Part shown: positions 56,666-64,000 of the stretch, piece by piece
Layout: each line of letters begins with the position of its first letter
Numbering within the stretch: position 1 is the first letter of the stretch
From: Fratercula arctica
Taxonomy: Eukaryota; Chordata; Aves; Charadriiformes; Alcidae
NCBI GenBank assembly: GCA_947846985.1
Contig: CANTUZ010000027.1
Location: 4,478,403 to 4,542,402 of the forward strand
Length of the DNA: 64,000 nucleotides
Direction: 5' to 3'
Made by a program: the position numbers and the translations under genes
The notes under the pieces: generated by a model
Told to the model about the DNA's origin: nothing
The model's input: the letters and a program-made list of their open reading frames with translations, nothing else
Database searches by the model: none

Positions 56666-59600
56666 CTCGACTCCCGAGCTGACGCACCTCAGCCCTCGGC
56701 ACACCATGCCCTGTCCTTTGGAGGAAAGTCAGATGGGCTGCTGCGGCTGGTTCTGCCCAACTCCTCGGCCGGTTCCTCTCGGCTCCTGCGACGGCTCGGG
56801 AAGGCTCCTGTGTTGTCTCCGCAGGGTTCCTAGGCCCAGCTGACCTCCTTGTTGCATTTACGCTTGGTTCCTTGTGCCGGCTCGGCTCGCATCCCTTGGT
56901 CCACCTGTGCTCTGCTCCTGGCGCCACCACAGCTTGGCTCCTCTGACGCTCTCGCCTGGCAGTTTGCGGACAGCGCAGCTCGACAATTGGGCTGTCTTTG
57001 GCTCAGCTCCCGGGACCGGCTCAACTCGGCTCCTGGGACGGCTCTCTAATTCTCCTGCACTAGCCCCGCATGGCTCCGAGGGTCAACTCAACTCAGCTCC
57101 TTGGACACGCTCATCTTGCCTCCTTGTGCCACCACAGCTCGCCTTGTAGAACCGGCTTGGCTCAGCTGCTTGGACCAACTCACCTTGGCTCCTGGTGGCC
57201 TTTCAACTCGGACACTGTGGCCCGCGAAGCTTGACTTTTTGGGCTCCCTTGCCTTGGTTCCTGGCACTGACACAGCTCAGCTCCTGTGGGCAGCTGGGCA
57301 CAGCATGTGGAGCATCTCGGCTCGACTCCCAAGCTGACGCACCTCAGCCCTCGGCACACCATGCCCTGTCCTTTGGAGGAAAGTCAGATGGGCTGCTGGG
57401 GCCGGTTCTGCCCAACTCCTCGGCCGGTTCCTCTCGGCTCCTGCGACGGCTCGGGAAGGCTCCTGTGTTGTCTCCGCAGGGTTCCTAGGCCCAGCTCACC
57501 TCCTTGTTGCATTTACGCTTGGTTCCTTGTGCCGGCTCGGCTCGCATCCCTTGGTCCACCTGTGCTCTGCTCCTGGCGCCACCACAGCTTGGCTCCTCTG
57601 ACGCTCTCGCCTGGCAGTTTGCGGACAGCGCAGCTCGACAATTGGGCTGTCTTTGGCTCAGCTCCCGGGACCGGCTCAACTCGGCTCCTGGGACGGCTCT
57701 CTAATTCTCCTGCACTAGCCCCGCATGGCTCCGAGGGTCAACTCAACTCAGCTCCTTGGACACGCTCATCTTGCCTCCTTGTGCCACCACAGCTCGCCTT
57801 GTAGAACCGGCTTGGCTCAGCTGCTTGGACCAACTCACCTTGGCTCCTGGTGGCCTTTCAACTCGGACACTGTGGCCCGCGAAGCTTGACTTTTCGGGCT
57901 CCCTTGCCTTGGTTCCTGGCACTGACACAGCTCAGCTCCTGTGGGCAGCTGGGCACAGCACGTGGAGCATCTCGGCTCGACTCCCGAGCTGACTTGGCTC
58001 AGCCCTCGGCACACCATGCCCTGTCCTTTGGAGGAAAGTCAGATGGGCTGCTGGGGCCGGTTCTGCCCAACTCCTCGGCCGGTTCCTCTCGGCTCCTGCG
58101 ACGGCTCGGGAAGGCTCCTGTGTTGTCTCCGCAGGGTTCCTAGGCCCAGCTGACCTCCTTGTTGCATTTACGCTTGGTTCCTTGTGCCGGCTCGGCTCGC
58201 ATCCCTTGGTCCACCTGTGCTCTGCTCCTGGCGCCACCACAGCTTGGCTCCTCTGACGCTCTCGCCTGGCAGTTTGCGGACAGCGCAGCTCGACAATTGG
58301 GCTGTCTTTGGCTCAGCTCCCGGGACCGGCTCAACTCGGCTCCTGGGACGGCTCTCTAATTCTCCTGCACTAGCCCCGCATGGCTCCGAGGGTCAACTCA
58401 ACTCAGCTCCTTGGACACGCTCATCTTGCCTCCTTGTGCCACCACAGCTCGCCTTGTAGAACCGGCTTGGCTCAGCTGCTTGGACCAACTCACCTTGGCT
58501 CCTGGTGGCCTTTCAACTCGGACACTGTGGCCCGCGAAGCTTGACTTTTCGGGCTCCCTTGCCTTGGTTCCTGGCACTGACACAGCTCAGCTCCTGTGGG
58601 CAGCTGGGCACAGCATGTGGAGCATCTCGGCTCGACTCCCAAGCTGACTCACCTCAGCCCTCGGCACACCATGCCCTGTCCTTTGGAGGAAAGTCAGATG
58701 GGCTGCTGGGGCCGGTTCTGCCCAACTCCTCGGCCGGTTCCTCTCGGCTCCTGCGACGGCTCGGGAAGGCTCCTGTGTTGTCTCCGCAGGGTTCCTAGGC
58801 CCAGCTGACCTCCTTGTTGCATTTACGCTTGGTTCCTTGTGCCGGCTCGGCTCGCATCCCTTGGTCCACCTGTGCTCTGCTCCTGGCGCCACCACAGCTT
58901 GGCTCCTCTGACGCTCTCGCCTGGCAGTTTGCGGACAGCGCAGCTCGACAATTGGGCTGTCTTTGGCTCAGCTCCCGGGACCGGCTCAACTCGGCTCCTG
59001 GGACGGCTCTCTAATTCTCCTGCACTAGCCCCGCATGGCTCCGAGGGTCAACTCAACTCAGCTCCTTGGACACGCTCATCTTGCCTCCTTGTGCCACCAC
59101 AGCTCGCCTTGTAGAACCGGCTTGGCTCAGCTGCTTGGACCAACTCACCTTGGCTCCTGGTGGCCTTTCAACTCGGACACTGTGGCCCGCGAAGCTTGAC
59201 TTTTCGGGCTCCCTTGCCTTGGTTCCTGGCACTGACACAGCTCAGCTCCTGTGGGCAGCTGGGCACAGCATGTGGAGCATCTCGGCTCGACTCCTGAGCT
59301 GACTTGGCTCAGCCCTCGGCACACCATGCCCTGTCCTTTGGAGGAAAGTCAGATGGGCTGCTGGGGCCGGTTCTGCCCAACTCCTCGGCCGGTTCCTCTC
59401 GGCTCCTGCGACGGCTCGGGAAGGCTCCTGTGTTGTCTCCGCAGGGTTCCTAGGCCCAGCTGACCTCCTTGTTGCATTTACGCTTGGTTCCTTGTGCCGG
59501 CTCGGCTCGCATCCCTTGGTCCACCTGTGCTCTGCTCCTGGCGCCACCACAGCTTGGCTCCTCTGACGCTCTCGCCTGGCAGTTTGCGGACAGCGCAGCT

Positions 59601-59926
59601 CGACAATTGGGCTGTCTTTGGCTCAGCTCCCGGGACCGGCTCAACTCGGCTCCTGGGACGGCTCTCTAATTCTCCTGCACTAGCCCCGCATGGCTCCGAG
59701 GGTCAACTCAACTCAGCTCCTTGGACACGCTCATCTTGCCTCCTTGTGCCACCACAGCTCGCCTTGTAGAACCGGCTTGGCTCAGCTGCTTGGACCAACT
59801 CACCTTGGCTCCTGGTGGCCTTTCAACTCGGACACTGTGGCCCGCGAAGCTTGACTTTTTGGGCTCCCTTGCCTTGGTTCCTGGCACTGACACAGCTCAG
59901 CTCCTGTGGGCAGCTGGGCACAGCAT

Positions 59927-59955
59927 GTGTAGATCTCGGTGGTCGCCGTATCATT
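59927..59955 (-). other. Exact Illumina P5 adapter sequence inside a satellite monomer
   Basis: Twenty-nine bases beginning GTGTAGATCTCGG and ending CGTATCATT are the reverse complement of the Illumina P5 flow-cell adapter as I know it, and are followed by six A. Reads that run past the end of an insert and its adapter commonly continue into poly-A, so the whole block looks like read-through incorporated into the assembly. It replaces the CATCTCGGCTCGACTCC region present in neighbouring monomers. Confidence 0.95.
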
Positions 59956-62900
59956 AAAAAACCTCAGCCCTCGGCACACCATGCCCTGTCCTTTGGAGGA
60001 AAGTCAGATGGGCTGCTGGGGCCGGTTCTGCCCAACTCCTCGGCCGGTTCATCTCGGCTCCTGCGACGGCTCGGGAAGGCTCCTGTGTTGTCTCCGCAGG
60101 GTTCCTAGGCCCAGCTGACCTCCTTGTTGCATTTACGCTTGGTTCCTTGTGCCGGCTCGGCTCGCATCCCTTGGTCCACCTGTGCTCTGCTCCTGGCGCC
60201 ACCACAGCTTGGCTCCTCTGACGCTCTCGCCTGGCAGTTTGCGGACAGCGCAGCTCGACAATTGGGCTGTCTTTGGCTCAGCTCCCGGGACCGGCTCAAC
60301 TCGGCTCCTGGGACGGCTCTCTAATTCTCCTGCACTAGCCCCGCATGGCTCCGAGGGTCAACTCAACTCAGCTCCTTGGACACGCTCATCTTGCCTCCTT
60401 GTGCCACCACAGCTCGCCTTGTAGAACCGGCTTGGCTCAGCTGCTTGGACCAACTCACCTTGGCTCCTGGTGGCCTTTCAACTCGGACACTGTGGCCCGC
60501 GAAGCTTGACTTTTCGGGCTCCCTTGCCTTGGTTCCTGGCACTGACACAGCTCAGCTCCTGTGGGCAGCTGGGCACAGCATGTGGAGCATCTCGGCTCGA
60601 CTCCCGAGCTGACTTGGCTCAGCCCTCGGCACACCATGCCCTGTCCTTTAGGAGGAAAGTCAGATGGGCTGCTGGGGCCGGTTCTGCCCAACTCCTCGGC
60701 CGGTTCCTCTCGGCTCCTGCGACGGCTCGGGAAGGCTCCTGTGTTGTCTCCGCAGGGTTCCTAGGCCCAGCTGACCTCCTTGTTGCATTTACGCTTGGTT
60801 CCTTGTGCCGGCTCGGCTCGCATCCCTTGGTCCACCTGTGCTCTGCTCCTGGCGCCACCACAGCTTGGCTCCTCTGACGCTCTCGCCTGGCAGTTTGCGG
60901 ACAGCGCAGCTCGACAATTGGGCTGTCTTTGGCTCAGCTCCCGGGACCGGCTCAACTCGGCTCCTGGGACGGCTCTCTAATTCTCCTGCACTAGCCCCGC
61001 ATGGCTCCGAGGGTCAACTCAACTCAGCTCCTTGGACACGCTCATCTTGCCTCCTTGTGCCACCACAGCTCGCCTTGTAGAACCGGCTTGGCTCAGCTGC
61101 TTGGACCAACTCACCTTGGCTCCTGGTGGCCTTTCAACTCGGACACTGTGGCCCGCGAAGCTTGACTTTTCGGGCTCCCTTGCCTTGGTTCCTGGCACTG
61201 ACACAGCTCAGCTCCTGTGGGCAGCTGGGCACAGCATGTGGAGCATCTCGGCTCGACTCCCAAGCTGACGCACCTCAGCCCTCGGCACACCATGCCCTGT
61301 CCTTTGGAGGAAAGTCAGATGGGCTGCTGGGGCCGGTTCTGCCCAACTCCTCGGCCGGTTCCTCTCGGCTCCTGCGACGGCTCGGGAAGGCTCCTGTGTT
61401 GTCTCCGCAGGGTTCCTAGGCCCAGCTGACCTCCTTGTTGCATTTACGCTTGGTTCCTTGTGCCGGCTCGGCTCGCATCCCTTGGTCCACCTGTGCTCTG
61501 CTCCTGGCGCCACCACAGCTTGGCTCCTCTGACGCTCTCGCCTGGCAGTTTGCGGACAGCGCAGCTCGACAATTGGGCTGTCTTTGGCTCAGCTCCCGGG
61601 ACCGGCTCAACTCGGCTCCTGGGACGGCTCTCTAATTCTCCTGCACTAGCCCCGCATGGCTCCGAGGGTCAACTCAACTCAGCTCCTTGGACACGCTCAT
61701 CTTGCCTCCTTGTGCCACCACAGCTCGCCTTGTAGAACCGGCTTGGCTCAGCTGCTTGGACCAACTCACCTTGGCTCCTGGTGGCCTTTCAACTCGGACA
61801 CTGTGGCCCGCGAAGCTTGACTTTTCGGGCTCCCTTGCCTTGGTTCCTGGCACTGACACAGCTCAGCTCCTGTGGGCAGCTGGGCACAGCACGTGGAGCA
61901 TCTCGGCTCGACTCCCGAGCAGACTTGGCTCAGCCCTCGGCACACCATGCCCTGTCCTTTAGAGGAAAGTCAGATGGGCTGCTGGGGCTGGTTCTGCCCA
62001 ACTCCTCGGCCGGTTCCTCTCGGCTCCTGCGACGGCTCGGGAAGGCTCCTGTGTTGTCTCCGCAGGGTTCCTAGGCCCAGCTGACCTCCTTGTTGCATTT
62101 ACGCTTGGTTCCTTGTGCCGGCTCGGCTCGCATCCCTTGGTCCACCTGTGCTCTGCTCCTGGCGCCACCACAGCTTGGCTCCTCTGACGCTCTCGCCTGG
62201 CAGTTTGCGGACAGCGCAGCTCGACAATTGGGCTGTCTTTGGCTCAGCTCCCGGGACCGGCTCAACTCGGCTCCTGGGACGGCTCTCTAATTCTCCTGCA
62301 CTAGCCCCGCATGGCTCCGAGGGTCAACTCAACTCAGCTCCTTGGACACGCTCATCTTGCCTCCTTGTGCCACCACAGCTCGCCTTGTAGAACCGGCTTG
62401 GCTCAGCTGCTTGGACCAACTCACCTTGGCTCCTGGTGGCCTTTCAACTCGGACACTGTGGCCCGCGAAGCTTGACTTTTTTGGGCTCCCTTGCCTTGGT
62501 TCCTGGCACTGACACAGCTCAGCTCCTGTGGGCAGCTGGGCACAGCATGTGGAGCATCTCGGCTCGACTCCCAAGCTGACGCACCTCAGCCCTCGGCACA
62601 CCATGCCCTGTCCTTTGGAGGAAAGTCAGATGGGCTGCTGGGGCCGGTTCTGCCCAACTCCTCGGCCGGTTCCTCTCGGCTCCTGCGACGGCTCGGGAAG
62701 GCTCCTGTGTTGTCTCCGCAGGGTTCCTAGGCCCAGCTGACCTCCTTGTTGCATTTACGCTTGGTTCCTTGTGCCGGCTCGGCTCGCATCCCTTGGTCCA
62801 CCTGTGCTCTGCTCCTGGCGCCACCACAGCTTGGCTCCTCTGACGCTCTCGCCTGGCAGTTTGCGGACAGCGCAGCTCGACAATTGGGCTGTCTTTGGCT

Positions 62901-64000
62901 CAGCTCCCGGGACCGGCTCAACTCGGCTCCTGGGACGGCTCTCTAATTCTCCTGCACTAGCCCCGCATGGCTCCGAGGGTCAACTCAACTCAGCTCCTTG
63001 GACACGCTCATCTTGCCTCCTTGTGCCACCACAGCTCGCCTTGTAGAACCGGCTTGGCTCAGCTGCTTGGACCAACTCACCTTGGCTCCTGGTGGCCTTT
63101 CAACTCGGACACTGTGGCCCGCGAAGCTTGACTTTTCGGGCTCCCTTGCCTTGGTTCCTGGCACTGACACAGCTCAGCTCCTGTGGGCAGCTGGGCACAG
63201 CATGTGGAGCATCTCGGCTCGACTCCCGAGCTGACTTGGCTCAGCCCTCGGCACACCATGCCCTGTCCTTTAGAGGAAAGTCAGATGGGCTGCTGGGGCC
63301 GGTTCTGCCCAACTCCTCGGCCGGTTCCTCTCGGCTCCTGCGACGGCTCGGGAAGGCTCCTGTGTTGTCTCCGCAGGGTTCCTAGGCCCAGCTCGCCTCC
63401 TTGTTGCATTTACGCTTGGTTCCTTGTGCCGGCTCGGCTCGCATCCCTTGGTCCACCTGTGCTCTGCTCCTGGCGCCACCACAGCTTGGCTCCTCTGACG
63501 CTCTCGCCTGGCAGTTTGCGGACAGCGCAGCTCGACAATTGGGCTGTCTTTGGCTCAGCTCCCGGGACCGGCTCAACTCGGCTCCTGGGACGGCTCTCTC
63601 ATTCTCCTGCACTAGCCCCGCATGGCTCCGAGGGTCAACTCAACTCAGCTCCTTGGACACGCTCATCTTGCCTCCTTGTGCCACCACAGCTCGCCTTGTA
63701 GAACCGGCTTGGCTCAGCTGCTTGGACCAACTCACCTTGGCTCCTGGTGGCCTTTCAACTCGGACACTGTGGCCCGCGAAGCTTGACTTTTCGGGCTCCC
63801 TTGCCTTGGTTCCTGGCACTGACACAGCTCAGCTCCTGTGGGCAGCTGGGCACAGCATGTGGAGCATCTCGGCTCGACTCCTGAGCTGACTTGGCTCAGC
63901 CCTCGGCACACCATGCCCTGTCCTTTGGAGGAAAGTCAGATGGGCTGCTGGGGCCGGTTCTGCCCAACTCCTCGGCCGGTTCATCTCGGCTCCTGCGACG

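Larger units (their letters stand above)
43458..64000. repeat. 655-bp HindIII satellite, about 31 tandem monomers, open at the right edge
   Basis: A landmark (TGTTGCATTTACGCTTGGTT) recurs at 655-bp steps: about 43,752, 44,407, 45,062, 45,717, 46,372 and so on to 63,401. A few steps are 656 and one is 650. Every monomer inspected carries one HindIII site (AAGCTT, first at 43,475). Monomers differ at only a handful of positions, for example TTTTCGGG/TTTTTGGG, CCAGCACAG/CCACCACAG, TTTGGAGG/TTTAGAGG and GACGCACCTCAG/GACTTGGCTCAG. Inside the monomer, degenerate copies of a motif like GGCTCAGCTCCTGGGAC recur every 20-45 bp, so the monomer itself grew from a short repeat. Short open frames of 60-172 codons recur once per monomer on both strands and are by-products. 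Confidence 0.97.

Noticed and set aside
43752..63889. Families of 60-172-codon open frames repeated once per 655-bp monomer on both strands
   Set aside because: Several frames of the same monomer are open at once, none has a known domain, and their number simply follows the repeat count.
43458..64000. CRISPR-like direct repeats
   Set aside because: The unit is 655 bp with no short repeat/spacer alternation, and the sequence is vertebrate.

Overview
The window is vertebrate and almost certainly avian. It holds a 5'-truncated CR1 LINE ending in the CR1-type ATTCTGTGGTTCTATGA tail, avian-type LTR repeats, and a compact gene whose introns consist almost wholly of GC-rich minisatellites. That architecture is typical of small, GC-rich bird microchromosomes, which is an inference. 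No bacterial-style genes, operons, tRNAs or rRNAs are visible. A 200-base run of N at 28,597-28,796 is an assembly gap.

Layout. (1) 1-24,985: about 6.6 copies of a 3.81-kb higher-order satellite built from roughly 43-44-bp purine-rich units. The + strand is nearly all A/G, so the - strand is free of stop codons for many kilobases. (2) 24,986-26,776: a diverged purine-rich flank with a 20-bp minisatellite. (3) 26,777-31,860: mostly unassigned sequence with an (AC)19 microsatellite, a decayed tandem repeat, an LTR-like fragment cut by the N gap and a possible second LTR fragment. (4) 31,865-33,800: a duplicated GC-box block, a C-rich minisatellite and a CpG-rich NRF1/YY1-type promoter. (5) 33,830-39,498, minus strand: a previously unlabelled immunoglobulin-superfamily receptor gene of the leukocyte-receptor-complex type. 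I reconstructed it as seven exons: signal peptide, 19-bp micro-exon, three Ig domains, a transmembrane segment containing an arginine, and a tail. Splice phases agree throughout, but three reading-frame breaks sit in G/C homopolymer runs. (6) 39,655-40,750: minisatellites. (7) 40,760-41,978: CR1. (8) 42,519-43,190: an old LTR split by a complete 410-bp solo LTR flanked by 6-bp target duplications. (9) 43,458-64,000: about 31 copies of a 655-bp HindIII satellite that runs off the window edge.

The most useful results are the Ig-receptor gene with its homopolymer frameshifts, the nested solo LTR, the two satellite families flanking one gene island, and what looks like exact Illumina adapter sequence embedded in the 655-bp satellite (59,927-59,955, with a weaker copy at 52,077-52,102), which marks an assembly artefact. 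The satellites contain very long open frames, but these follow from base composition and repetition and are not annotated as genes.
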